This document shows positions 26,227 through 35,722 of a DNA stretch of 64,000 bases, piece by piece (position 1 is the stretch's first letter; each line of letters opens with the position of its first letter). The DNA comes from Planctomycetota bacterium. Lineage in GTDB: Bacteria > Planctomycetota > Planctomycetia > Pirellulales > Pirellulaceae. The translations under genes were made by a program, and so were the position numbers. The notes beneath the pieces are model-generated. The model was not told the origin of the DNA and did not search any database. It saw only the letters and a list, made by a program, of their open reading frames with translations. The stretch spans positions 124,001 through 188,000 of the forward strand of contig JAPLNL010000119.1 in NCBI GenBank assembly GCA_026692905.1. The letters are read 5' to 3'.

Positions 26227-29007
26227 TTAGTTTGCGAAGGCGGCGGTTAAAAGTTCGCGTTCCTCGAGCAGGTGGGCTCGAAGCGAACCAGTGGATGGAC
26301 TGGCAGACTCAACGCGAGAGATTCTCTCGAGTTTATGTCTAGCTGAGATCTCGTCGCCCCAACGCATCTTAACGTGTGTCCAAGCTCCCATGTTGGTAGG
26401 CTCATCTTGATACCAAAAAACGGGAGTCCCTTCTGGATACAAGCTCAGCGCCTCGACTACCTTGGCCCCTTCGAGCGGGTAAAACTGGTCGATGCGAACG
26501 AGCGCCACGTCATTGCGATTCAACTTCGTGCGTTCCGCTAAAAGATCATAGTAGGCTTTCCCTGTACTCATGATGATTCGCGAAGTCGGTGTGCCTACTG
26601 GACGATTGTCGGGAACGATCTTTTGGAAAGAGCCGTTCTCGATCTCATCCAGGGTGGAAACACAAGCCTTGTTTCGCAATAGACTCTTGGGAGTCAAAAC
26701 GATGAGTGGCTTGCTCCACTTCGATTTTGCTTGTCGACGGAGCAAGTGGAAGTACTGAGCTGGCGTGGATGGCTGGGTGACTTGAACGTTGTGTTCTGCC
26801 GTCAACAATAGGAAACGCTCAAGTCGAGCACTACAGTGTTCTGGCCCTTGGCCTTCGAAACCGTGTGGCAACAACATCACCAATCGGCTCAATCGTCGCC
26901 ATTTGTCTTCGGCGCTGGTAATGAACTGATCGACTACACATTGGGCGACATTCCAAAAGTCGCCGAACTGCGCTTCCCAACAAATGAGGCCTTCGGGGCA
27001 GTCCAAGCTATAACCGTACTCGAAGCCCAATACGGCAGCTTCGGAAAGTGGGCTATTGATGATTTCGATGCGTGCTTGGTTGGCGGCTAAATGGCCAAGA
27101 GGCATGTACTTTCTATTGTCTTCGACGTCGCGAACGACCGCATGCCGCTGCGAAAACGTTCCGCGTTCACAATCTTGTCCGGAGAGCCGAACTGGATGTC
27201 CCTCGGACAGTAGCGATGCAAACGCGAGTGATTCGGCGGTCGCCCAATCTAGCGGGATATTGCCGTTACCCATCTCACGACGATCTTCGAACTGGCGAAC
27301 CAGCTTCTTATGTAAGTTAAAACCTTGTGGGACTGTACTTGCGGACTTTATTAAATCGCTTGCGATCTGTCTCTGAATCGACGTCGTGATCTGCTGATCC
27401 ACGGGCTCCGGACCGCCAAAATAACCTGTCCAATATCCGGTTAGGCTTTGAAGGTCGTGTACAAATGGTTCGGTTTTGGCCAGCTCAAATTCGCGGGACA
27501 ATCGATTATGGCGAACTTCGGCAATGGCGTCCGCCTCGAGGCGAGTCAGCTCGTTCATTTCAAGGAGATGCTCGAGATAGCTTTCTCGAACGTTCTTTCG
27601 TTTATCGATGGCCGAATACATAAGCGGCTGAGTGAAACGTGGTTCGTCCCCTTCGTTGTGCCCCAGACGTCGGTATGCGTACATATCGATAACGACGTCC
27701 TTCTCGAATTCCTTGCGGAAATCCATAGCCAAGTTGACGACTTGCGCGACCGCTTCGGGGTCCTCGCCATTGACATGGAAGATTGGGATTTGAAGCATTT
27801 TTGCGATGTCAGTCGCATAGGTACAGCTTCTCGCTTCGTCCGGTTCGGTGGTGAATCCGATTTGGTTGTTGAGAACGATGTGGAGTGTACCACCTGTTCG
27901 ATAGCCGGGAAGTTCGCTCAAATTCAATGTCTCTTGCACAACACCTTCGCCGATAAACGCAGCGTCGCCGTGAATGAGAATCGTCATGCTCTCCGTTCGA
28001 TGAGTATCTCCATCGCGATCTTGTTTGGCTCGGCAGCGGCCAAGAGCAACTGGATTCACAAACTCAAGGTGGCTGGGATTGAAACAGAGCGAGATGTGGA
28101 CTTTCTGACCTGTACTAGTGGTCCAGTCGTTGCTGTAGCCCATGTGGTACTTGACGTCTCCACCGCCTCGGAACAGCTCAGGTTTAGGATCGTCGAATGA
28201 CCAAAAAATACTTTGGGCTCTTTTGCCCATAATGTTAGCGAGGACGTTCAACCGACCACGGTGTGCCATAGCGAGCAGAACACCGTGAACGCCATGTTGT
28301 CCCGCTTTTTCCAATGCCCGATCCAAAAGCGGAATTAAGCTCTCCGCCCCCTCGAGCGAGAACGTTTTGGCTGTCGCGTACTTCTTGCGTACGAACTCCT
28401 CGAAAATAGTCGCATCTGCCAGTTTGGTGTAGATCCGCGTTTGGACTTCGTGCGAGAGAGTTAATCGGTTTTGAGTGGTTTCCATGCGGCGTTGAAGCCA
28501 ATCGCGAATATTGCGATTGTCGATGTGCATGAACTGGGCGCCGATACTGCGGCAGTAGGTATTGCGCAGTTTTTCGATGATGTCGGCGAGCGTACGGCCA
28601 TTGGAATATTCGAGAGTAGGCGATGTAAACGGGCGCTTGAGATCGTCTTCGGTCAGACCATGCGATCGAGGGTCGAGCTCTGGTGGACCTTTTCGAGTCA
28701 AGCCGAGTGGATCGATTCGAGCCATCAAGTGCCCGCGCACTCGGTACTCGCGAACCAGTTGATCGACCCGTTCCTGCATCCGAGCTAGCCAAAGAACATC
28801 CTGCGTTGGTTCCGGAGACGTGCTTTCCACACGCGAGTTCACTTCGCCTTGCTCGGCGAACAGCGCCTCGGACTGAGCGGCTAAAGAGAACTCCTCGAAA
28901 TAGCGTTTCCAGACATCGGACACGCTGTTGGGATCTTGGATGTAACGTACATATAAGTCGTCGATGTAATCGAGACTGTAAGTGTTCATTTCGTTTCGCT
29001 TGCTCAA
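26227..29007 (-). CDS. sucA: 2-oxoglutarate dehydrogenase E1 component
   Basis: 926 residues, the usual size of SucA. The N-terminal peptide (SLDYIDDLYVRYIQDPNSVS) is the segment that binds the E2 core. The central thiamine-diphosphate domain shows GDAAFIGEGVVQETLNLS and LHIVLNNQIGFTT; a conserved VNGEDPEAVAQVV and the C-terminal transketolase-like region (FWYQDEPTNMGAWTHVKMRW) follow. The enzyme decarboxylates 2-oxoglutarate in the TCA cycle and transfers succinyl to lipoylated E2. No sucB or lpd lies next to it in this window. The nearby putA delivers glutamate, one step from 2-oxoglutarate, but on a separate transcript. Confidence 0.96.
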   Translation of the reverse strand: MSKRNEMNTYSLDYIDDLYVRYIQDPNSVSDVWKRYFEEFSLAAQSEALFAEQGEVNSRVESTSPEPTQDVLWLARMQERVDQLVREYRVRGHLMARIDPLGLTRKGPPELDPRSHGLTEDDLKRPFTSPTLEYSNGRTLADIIEKLRNTYCRSIGAQFMHIDNRNIRDWLQRRMETTQNRLTLSHEVQTRIYTKLADATIFEEFVRKKYATAKTFSLEGAESLIPLLDRALEKAGQHGVHGVLLAMAHRGRLNVLANIMGKRAQSIFWSFDDPKPELFRGGGDVKYHMGYSNDWTTSTGQKVHISLCFNPSHLEFVNPVALGRCRAKQDRDGDTHRTESMTILIHGDAAFIGEGVVQETLNLSELPGYRTGGTLHIVLNNQIGFTTEPDEARSCTYATDIAKMLQIPIFHVNGEDPEAVAQVVNLAMDFRKEFEKDVVIDMYAYRRLGHNEGDEPRFTQPLMYSAIDKRKNVRESYLEHLLEMNELTRLEADAIAEVRHNRLSREFELAKTEPFVHDLQSLTGYWTGYFGGPEPVDQQITTSIQRQIASDLIKSASTVPQGFNLHKKLVRQFEDRREMGNGNIPLDWATAESLAFASLLSEGHPVRLSGQDCERGTFSQRHAVVRDVEDNRKYMPLGHLAANQARIEIINSPLSEAAVLGFEYGYSLDCPEGLICWEAQFGDFWNVAQCVVDQFITSAEDKWRRLSRLVMLLPHGFEGQGPEHCSARLERFLLLTAEHNVQVTQPSTPAQYFHLLRRQAKSKWSKPLIVLTPKSLLRNKACVSTLDEIENGSFQKIVPDNRPVGTPTSRIIMSTGKAYYDLLAERTKLNRNDVALVRIDQFYPLEGAKVVEALSLYPEGTPVFWYQDEPTNMGAWTHVKMRWGDEISARHKLERISRVESASPSTGSLRAHLLEERELLTAAFAN

Positions 29008-29475
29008 AAGTTGTAAACCCAGACAACGTTGCGAATTTCCATTCTGTCAACGCGAGGGTGTAAGGGCGGGACGGAATTGCGCTCTTTTGGAGGTTAGTAG
29101 GCAATTTGCGAATCCGTGGCAATGCCAAGGTTGTGAATCGCGACCAAACACCATGACGAGGCGCTGAAACCTGCCGCTACTTAATGGGGCGAGGATTCCC
29201 GTAGTAAATGCCTCAGGTACGAGTCAGCCGCATTATAGCCGCGAACGAATTGCAAGGAACCTCGTTTCGCTGAGATATCGCATGAATTCTGCGAGAATCG
29301 TTCCCTCTTCCAAGCCGCACAATCACTCCGGCAAAGTACCCCCAGTCCGGATTCTCGCTGCAAATTGCCAAAATTCCCAAAAGACCAGGAACCGAGTGGT
29401 CGATAAACCGAGTATCTAGAGGTGGAGGCGTGCGCCCTTGCCCCTTTTTTTGCTCGATCAAGGAGGATCAGGAAA
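29008..29475. other. Intergenic region between divergent sucA and WD40 genes
   Basis: 468 bases with no credible gene. It must hold the sucA promoter on the left and the WD40-gene promoter on the right. Around 29270-29310 and 29350-29380 are gaattctgcgagaat-like and gattctcgctgcaaa-like words, which resemble repeat family D (37228-37297). aaggagga at 29459-29466 is a strong Shine-Dalgarno sequence for ATG 29476. Confidence 0.5.
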
Positions 29476-30711
29476 ATGCAAATACGCCGAGTTCACCGTG
29501 TGAATTCCGCAACTTCTGCGATCTCCTTCTTTTTCACCCCAGGCAAGCGACTTCGCTCTTTGCTAACTCTCTCTGCCTTCGTGAACTCGGCGCCATTGCT
29601 GGCACAAAATTTCGATGTTTCGTCAACCACTATTCCCACCTATTCCAATCCATTTCGCTCGGATGTTTCGCCGAGCGACAAGGTAATTGGAAATGGTTTG
29701 TCGGTAGATGTGATTCAACTTGCCAGTTTGCCACCGCTTGTCGAGTGCCCGGTAGTGACCGCCATGAGCGTATCTCCAGACGGTGAATTTATTGCCGCCG
29801 CCGGGGATGACCACGCAATTCGAATTGTCAGTTTAAAGACAGGAAAGACGACCGCTACGTTGACGGCTCATCTTGACTGGGTCCAGTCCGTCGAATTCTC
29901 ACCCAGTGGTCTTCAATTGGCCTCCTGCGGAAACGATGGAACGTTACGAATTTGGGCGCTCGGTGAAACGCCCAAATTGATTGCGACGAAGTCCGCCCCG
30001 CACGCATTGATGGCTCTTGCCTATGTGAGCGACGATTGTCTCTTCGTGGCTGGGTTTAGCAATCACCTTTATCGACATTTTGCGGAGCAGACCGATCTTC
30101 AGGTCGTTGATAGTTGTGATTGCCGTGATATTCGATCGCTTGTGACTTCGCCGGACCGAAAATGGATCGCCTTTGGTGGCCGAGACGGTGTGCTTAGGCT
30201 ACGACGTATCGATTCGGTTGAGGATGCACAGGGAAAAGCAGATCAGGCCGACGGCATCCATGAGTTTGCCGTTCCGTTGCACTCAGAGCGCATCCGATCG
30301 ATTGAGTTTTCGAAGGATGGAAATCAAATTGTTTCGGTTGGCGAAGATCGGCGCATCGTGCACTATGACTTGGACAATCGACGTATCGTTTTGCAAACCA
30401 AAATCGAGGGGGGAAAGCTCCTCGGACTTTGTCAGCTTGAACCGCATCTATTCGCCATCGCAAGCAGCGACAACACGATTCGTATTTTCAACGACAAAGA
30501 CCAACAAGTGCAAGCGAAGCTGGTAGGTCACGATGGTTCCGTTGGCGTCTTGAAACGCACTCAACAATTTTTAATCTCTGGAAGCTTCGACACAACCATT
30601 CGCATTTGGGACATCGGTCGTGCTGTTGCTTCCATCGATAGCCAAGGAAAATACGTTCATCCTGTAAGAGCTCAATTCGAAGACTCCGGTGCCGGAACTG
30701 ACGTGAAGTAG
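29476..30711 (+). CDS. Secreted WD40-repeat protein
   Basis: 411 residues from ATG 29476, chosen because an aaggagga ribosome site lies about 10 bases upstream and because the reading then starts with a signal peptide (hydrophobic LRSLLTLSAFVNSAPLLAQ). The mature part is made of WD40 blades, for example AAAGDDHAIRIVSLKTGKTT, SCGNDGTLRIWALGE, SVGEDRRIVHYDLDN and SGSFDTTIRIWDIGRA, sufficient for one propeller of about seven blades. No enzymatic domain is present, so it is probably a periplasmic or surface scaffold. The adjacent giant protein may be a partner; the 203-base gap allows a shared transcript. Confidence 0.8.
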   Translation: MQIRRVHRVNSATSAISFFFTPGKRLRSLLTLSAFVNSAPLLAQNFDVSSTTIPTYSNPFRSDVSPSDKVIGNGLSVDVIQLASLPPLVECPVVTAMSVSPDGEFIAAAGDDHAIRIVSLKTGKTTATLTAHLDWVQSVEFSPSGLQLASCGNDGTLRIWALGETPKLIATKSAPHALMALAYVSDDCLFVAGFSNHLYRHFAEQTDLQVVDSCDCRDIRSLVTSPDRKWIAFGGRDGVLRLRRIDSVEDAQGKADQADGIHEFAVPLHSERIRSIEFSKDGNQIVSVGEDRRIVHYDLDNRRIVLQTKIEGGKLLGLCQLEPHLFAIASSDNTIRIFNDKDQQVQAKLVGHDGSVGVLKRTQQFLISGSFDTTIRIWDIGRAVASIDSQGKYVHPVRAQFEDSGAGTDVK

Positions 30712-30914
30712 CACAACCTGATGGCCATCCAATGCGAGATGGTCTTTACCAATCAACGCACTACCAAAGCCATTGCGATTCGCGGAGTATTGACACTGTG
30801 TCCTGGAAACGAAACTTAGATCAATGGGCGAGAAACTTGATCGCAGGTTCGTTGACTTCGGGCAACGCACCGCAACGCCCCTCATTGTCCAGCGACAAAG
30901 GCCGAAAGAAAACG

Positions 30915-33900
30915 ATGGCAAAAAACAATGCGGCCAAGATCACTTCGGCACAGGCCAGCAACTCGGTGCGGCATTCGACAGTCGAATCGCTTGAGCCTCG
31001 CATTCTCTTCAATGTGGATCCCCTCTGGGTGGGCGGTGTCTATGTCGAAGAAGATAACGGCGGTGACGCGCACGGTGACTCTTTCTACGTGACGTTCCGA
31101 GGTGGAGCAGCTGGCACACAACTGACCAAGCTTGTCATCGATACCGATCAGGGCGCCCCAGGTTTTTCTACAGGCGATAATTTATTTGACACCGTCGACG
31201 GCGGTTTTGGAGCCGATCACTCCTTTCCATTCAAGATTGAGTCGTTATCAGCTCAATCGTCCAATGCCAGTGTGAGGGCAGAAGTTACCGATGGTGGTAT
31301 GCAACTCACGCTGATGTTTGAGAATTTCTTTGCTGGCGACAAAGTCAAGTTCTCTATCGATGTAGATGAGCTACAGCGATTTCGCAACGAACAGAGTCCT
31401 GACGCAGTCAACCCGAACATCGACCCGATCACTTCAGGTGTCGAGTTTGCGGATTCAAAAATCAAGGCAACTTTCGTCGCTCCCCACTTCGAAAACGCGT
31501 CGACGGAAGGGAGCTTTGTCAATCTTTACGATCCCGTATTGGCGCCGTCCGGACTCGATTTGCCAGCAGACAATGCTGTGGGATTGCGAGACCGAACCGC
31601 TGGCGCTGCCGCCACCGTATTCCAAATTGCAAAGCCGATTCAGCTTTCCGGTACGGTTTATCTCGACAACAATTTGAGCCTCACGCAAGACGCCAGCGAA
31701 AATGGGATCGCCGGAGTGACGCTCAGTCTGTTTCGACTTGAGAACAGCAATTACGTGAATACCGGTCTCCGTACGACCACGGATCAGCAGGGCCGCTATC
31801 AATTTGGCCTCGATCTGAAACTCGCGCCGGGAACCTACCAGGTTCGCGAGGCACAGCCCACTGGTTATCTCAGCGTTGGGGCAATTCCAGGGTTACTCAA
31901 TGGTCAATCAAGTCTTGGTAGCACTGTCTCGGGTGACAAAGACGTATTGACCAATATTCAAATGCCCGAGGGCGACGGCAATGGCACACGATTGGATTTT
32001 GCGGAAGCTCAGCCGGTCGAAATTCGCGGCTTCGTGTATCGCGACAACAACGACAACGGTCTTCGCGAGTCCGGCGAGTTAGGCATCGGTGGAGTCGATA
32101 TTCAAATTGTTTCGCTTGATTCCATTGCTGGTTCAATCAACCGAACAACCCAAACGCTTTCGGACGGCTCCTATCGTTTTGTCGCGTTACCGCCCGGCCG
32201 CTATCGCATTTCGGAAATCTCTCAGCCTGTCGCTTACTTTGACGGCAAAGACTCACCGGGTACCGTTCGTTCGCAAACTCGTGGAAGCAATTCCACCAAC
32301 GACCAGATCACTGAGATTCGTCTCGATGGCAATGATGCGGGCATCGAATTCAATTTCGGTGAAATTGAGCCATCTTCACTGTCTGGTCACGTCTGCGTGG
32401 CCATGCCTGGTTTCGATTGCTTCTCAACCGAGCCGAATTCGATGGCACCGCTTCCTGGTGTGAAGATCGATTTGGTGAATGCGGCCGGTGTCGTTGTGGC
32501 GACCACAGAAACGGCGAGCGATGGGAGCTACCACTTTGACCAATTGCCCTCAGGCGTTTATTCCCTTATTGAGACGCAGCCGGTCGATCTTCTCGACGGA
32601 TTATCGAGGGCAGGAGCCATCAACGGCGTTTTTGTTGGAAGTGCGAGCAACGGGACGCACATCAAGCAAATCGCTTTGGGAGGCGGCCAGAATGGCGTCG
32701 ATTACGACTTCTGTGAGTTGCCCCCTGCAACCCTTTCTGGGCACGTCTATCGCGACGACAACAATGATGGCGTCCTCCAAGATTCCGAGCCCTTGCTCGC
32801 TGGCGCAACGATTCGGCTGTTCGACATTTCGGGCAACAAGATCGGCGAAGTTGCGACGGATGAAGATGGCTACTATCGATTCACGGGCTTGGGTAAGGGC
32901 ACTTACCGCATCGATGAGACCACGCCCGCGGGGTACCTTGACGGCAAAGAAAGCATCGGACGCATCGCTGGCAGGATCGTGGGTGAGCTGGACGGGAAAG
33001 ACACCATCAAGTCCATCCTATTGCCATCAGGGATGGACGGAGTCGATTTTGATTTCGGCGAAATACTTCCTGCAAGCATCTCTGGAAATGTTTACGAAGA
33101 TGCGGACGGTGATTGCATTCGCGATCCTAGCGAAGTGGCGTTGGCCGGCGTACTGATTGAGCTGACCAATGAACTGGGGCAAGTGGTCGCAACCAAACGC
33201 ACAGATGGGTTGGGCAACTATGAGTTTACCGATCTGATTCCGGGCGTTTATACGCTTCGAGAGCAGCAACCATCGGGCTACATTCAAGGTGGTCAGATGG
33301 CGGGTAGCGCGGGCGGCAACGCATCGTTAACCGACATCATTTCCTCGATCGCTCTTGGAGCCGGTGTTCAAGCGATCGATTACGATTTCTGTGAACAACG
33401 GGTCGCGTCTCTTGAAGGGACCGTGTTTGCCGACTTGAATGAAGATTGCATCTTCGATCCGGACGAATCGCCAATTGAAAATGTTCGGATCGAGCTACTC
33501 GATGAGAATGGTGTTGTCGTTGCGACGACGCAGACAGATTCGTACGGCGTCTATCACTTCGTCAACTTAAAGCCTGGTATCTATTCGGTTCATGAAATTC
33601 AGCCAGCCGGCTATTTCCAAGGTGGGCAAACCGCACCGGACGGGGTGGCAGACTCCAGCATTCCCGATTTGCTTGGCAGCATTTCGCTTGAGTCGGGTGA
33701 AAATATTTCGAAGCTCGATTTTTGCGAAGTACCACCGGCTACTATCGCAGGCTATGTTTTCCAAGATGGAGCACCGATTGAAACCAGCGACGGGCGGCCT
33801 CCACAGATCCTCAACGGAATCCGAGACGGAATCCGAGACGGGATTCGAAACGCCGGTGATACACCGATCGGCAACGTGCTATTGGAGCTCCGAACGAGAA

Positions 33901-35444
33901 CAGGACAACGGCTGGCGTCTACGAATGCGATGCCGGGAACTTACAGCGGAGATACGATTCGAGTCATCACCGACAGCAACGGATACTACGAGTTCCGAGG
34001 ACTGCGTCCAGGCGCATACCACGTCTATCAAGTGCAGCCGAATGGCTACTTTGATGGTCGCGACACCGCAGGCTCGCTAGGTGGCTTTGCCATCAATGTC
34101 GAGGACGTAAGCAACGATCCAGACACACAAGCCATCGTTGAGCAATTGGCTCTCGATCCCGCAACGAATCCGGGGAACGACGCGATTCTGATGATCAATT
34201 TGTTGGCGGGGGGGCAGTCCGTCGACAACAATTTCAGTGAAATCGTGGTGTTCACAACACCGATTGTAAACCCACCACCGCCGAATCCACCTGCTCCACC
34301 ACCACCACCGCTTCCACCGCCGTCAACTCCACCGCAGCCGATTGGATTCGTGGATCAACCGTTTGCTCGGATGTTGGTGATACCACCCTATGAGTCGGGT
34401 CGGACCGATGAGCCTGTCGCAGGATACACGGTCGAATACACTTGGCACTTGAGCGTCATCAACGCGGGTGAACCTCGCGGACACCAAGATGAAAAAACAG
34501 TCAGCAGGGAGCGAGTTGCAAGCTCGACCAAGATGCTGAACTCAAGCCAATGGACCATCGATACCCTTGATCGTGGTCGATGGGGCATCGTATCAACGAA
34601 AAAAGGCAAGCCAGCCAAACCTTCGCGAGATACGTTTGATGTTCTAGGCGCGAAGCAACTCGCCGGGGACTTCAATGGCGATGGCAAAGATGAGTTGGCT
34701 CTATTCAAGGACGGCGAATGGCTCCTGGATATCAATGGTAACGGGGTATGGGACCGAGGCGATCTTTGGGCCAAACTCGGCGAAAAAGGGGACTTGCCCG
34801 TTGTCGGAGACTGGGACAATGATGGCAAGGATGACATCGGTATTTTCGGACCCGAATGGGCGACGGATGAGAACGCGTTGGCCATCGAACCGGGACTGCC
34901 TGATCCAGAGAATCGAATGGTTTCCACCCCCAAGAATCTGCCACCCCGAGAGAAGGTTGCCGGGCGAGAGCGTTTGATGCAACGAAGCATTAGTGGCGAT
35001 CCTCGCTCCGATGTGATTGACCACGTCTTCCGCTTTGGTGGAGATACCGATCAACCCGTTGCTGGCGATTTTAATGGAGATGGCATTTCGACCCTGGGCA
35101 TTTTCAACAACGGAAACTGGCGTATCGATGTCAATGGAGACGGACGCTTCTACGAAGGGGACGACTCGTTCTTTGACTTTGGTCAGCAAGGGGATATTGC
35201 GGTTGTTGGCGATTTCAATGGCGATGGGCTAGATGAAATTGCGGTCGTACGAGGGCGGGACCTCATTGTGGACAGCAATGGCAACGGCCAGTTTGATGCT
35301 ACCGACAAAGTATTTGAAATCGAGGGCGAAGCTGGCCAAGTGGTCGTCGGCGATTTCAACGGCGACGGCGTTGATGAGGCCGCGTTCTATTCCTCGCTGC
35401 CAATTTCCAACGATCCCGAAGCACGAACGGCAGTTCGAAAGTAG
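30915..35444 (+). CDS. Giant exported SdrD-B / FG-GAP repeat surface protein
   Basis: 1509 residues from ATG 30915; the frame is open to 30732, but this start places the planctomycete LEPRILF motif near residue 26. After an N-terminal domain of about 220 residues come seven SdrD_B/Cna_B-like beta modules, beginning near 245, 369, 488, 606, 719, 832 and 943 (for example SGHVYRDDNNDGVLQDSEPL, GYYRFTGLGKGTYRI). A proline-rich linker (about 1113-1143) follows. The last 260 residues carry several FG-GAP/EF-hand-like calcium repeats (AGDFNGDGKDELALF, VVGDFNGDGLDEIAV). No LPXTG or PEP-CTERM anchor is seen. A cell-surface or matrix role is inferred. A 12-base direct repeat in module 7 encodes NGIRDGIRDGIRNAG. 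Confidence 0.88.
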   Translation: MAKNNAAKITSAQASNSVRHSTVESLEPRILFNVDPLWVGGVYVEEDNGGDAHGDSFYVTFRGGAAGTQLTKLVIDTDQGAPGFSTGDNLFDTVDGGFGADHSFPFKIESLSAQSSNASVRAEVTDGGMQLTLMFENFFAGDKVKFSIDVDELQRFRNEQSPDAVNPNIDPITSGVEFADSKIKATFVAPHFENASTEGSFVNLYDPVLAPSGLDLPADNAVGLRDRTAGAAATVFQIAKPIQLSGTVYLDNNLSLTQDASENGIAGVTLSLFRLENSNYVNTGLRTTTDQQGRYQFGLDLKLAPGTYQVREAQPTGYLSVGAIPGLLNGQSSLGSTVSGDKDVLTNIQMPEGDGNGTRLDFAEAQPVEIRGFVYRDNNDNGLRESGELGIGGVDIQIVSLDSIAGSINRTTQTLSDGSYRFVALPPGRYRISEISQPVAYFDGKDSPGTVRSQTRGSNSTNDQITEIRLDGNDAGIEFNFGEIEPSSLSGHVCVAMPGFDCFSTEPNSMAPLPGVKIDLVNAAGVVVATTETASDGSYHFDQLPSGVYSLIETQPVDLLDGLSRAGAINGVFVGSASNGTHIKQIALGGGQNGVDYDFCELPPATLSGHVYRDDNNDGVLQDSEPLLAGATIRLFDISGNKIGEVATDEDGYYRFTGLGKGTYRIDETTPAGYLDGKESIGRIAGRIVGELDGKDTIKSILLPSGMDGVDFDFGEILPASISGNVYEDADGDCIRDPSEVALAGVLIELTNELGQVVATKRTDGLGNYEFTDLIPGVYTLREQQPSGYIQGGQMAGSAGGNASLTDIISSIALGAGVQAIDYDFCEQRVASLEGTVFADLNEDCIFDPDESPIENVRIELLDENGVVVATTQTDSYGVYHFVNLKPGIYSVHEIQPAGYFQGGQTAPDGVADSSIPDLLGSISLESGENISKLDFCEVPPATIAGYVFQDGAPIETSDGRPPQILNGIRDGIRDGIRNAGDTPIGNVLLELRTRTGQRLASTNAMPGTYSGDTIRVITDSNGYYEFRGLRPGAYHVYQVQPNGYFDGRDTAGSLGGFAINVEDVSNDPDTQAIVEQLALDPATNPGNDAILMINLLAGGQSVDNNFSEIVVFTTPIVNPPPPNPPAPPPPPLPPPSTPPQPIGFVDQPFARMLVIPPYESGRTDEPVAGYTVEYTWHLSVINAGEPRGHQDEKTVSRERVASSTKMLNSSQWTIDTLDRGRWGIVSTKKGKPAKPSRDTFDVLGAKQLAGDFNGDGKDELALFKDGEWLLDINGNGVWDRGDLWAKLGEKGDLPVVGDWDNDGKDDIGIFGPEWATDENALAIEPGLPDPENRMVSTPKNLPPREKVAGRERLMQRSISGDPRSDVIDHVFRFGGDTDQPVAGDFNGDGISTLGIFNNGNWRIDVNGDGRFYEGDDSFFDFGQQGDIAVVGDFNGDGLDEIAVVRGRDLIVDSNGNGQFDATDKVFEIEGEAGQVVVGDFNGDGVDEAAFYSSLPISNDPEARTAVRK

Positions 35445-35537
35445 CAAACGCTGGTGTATCGCCTTTGTCCGCTGAAGCCGGTCCACCACCGCTTCTGTTG
35501 CGGTATTAGGCCAAGAGCGTCCGCGATACGATCGCTG

Positions 35538-35609
35538 CGACGGAAGCCTCGACGGAAGCCTCGACGGAAGCCTCGACGGAAGCCTCGACGGAAGCCTCGA
35601 CGGAAGCCC
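35538..35609. repeat. 12-base tandem repeat, six copies
   Basis: cgacggaagcct is repeated six times head to tail, the last copy ending in ccc. It lies in the gap after the giant surface-protein gene and before the next gene. It would encode Arg-Lys-Pro repeats in one frame, but no ribosome site or homologous product supports translation. Confidence 0.85.
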
Positions 35610-35722
35610 CGAATCTCCTCCGAATCAAATAGGAGCTGCCCATTATCTAGCGTTTCGCTGTCGAATCGAATACACTTGAAGCTCTGGAAATCGTTCTATT
35701 TCTGATTCGAGGAGGTTGGGCA

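Noticed and set aside
33816-33851. Repeat-generated assembly error inside the giant surface protein
   Set aside because: The three 12-base units stay in frame (GIRDGIRDGIRN) and occur where the SdrD-B loop normally varies, so true expansion is likelier.
35454-35705. Small Arg-Lys-Pro-repeat protein
   Set aside because: It is created by the 12-base tandem repeat, with no ribosome site and no sensible flanking sequence.
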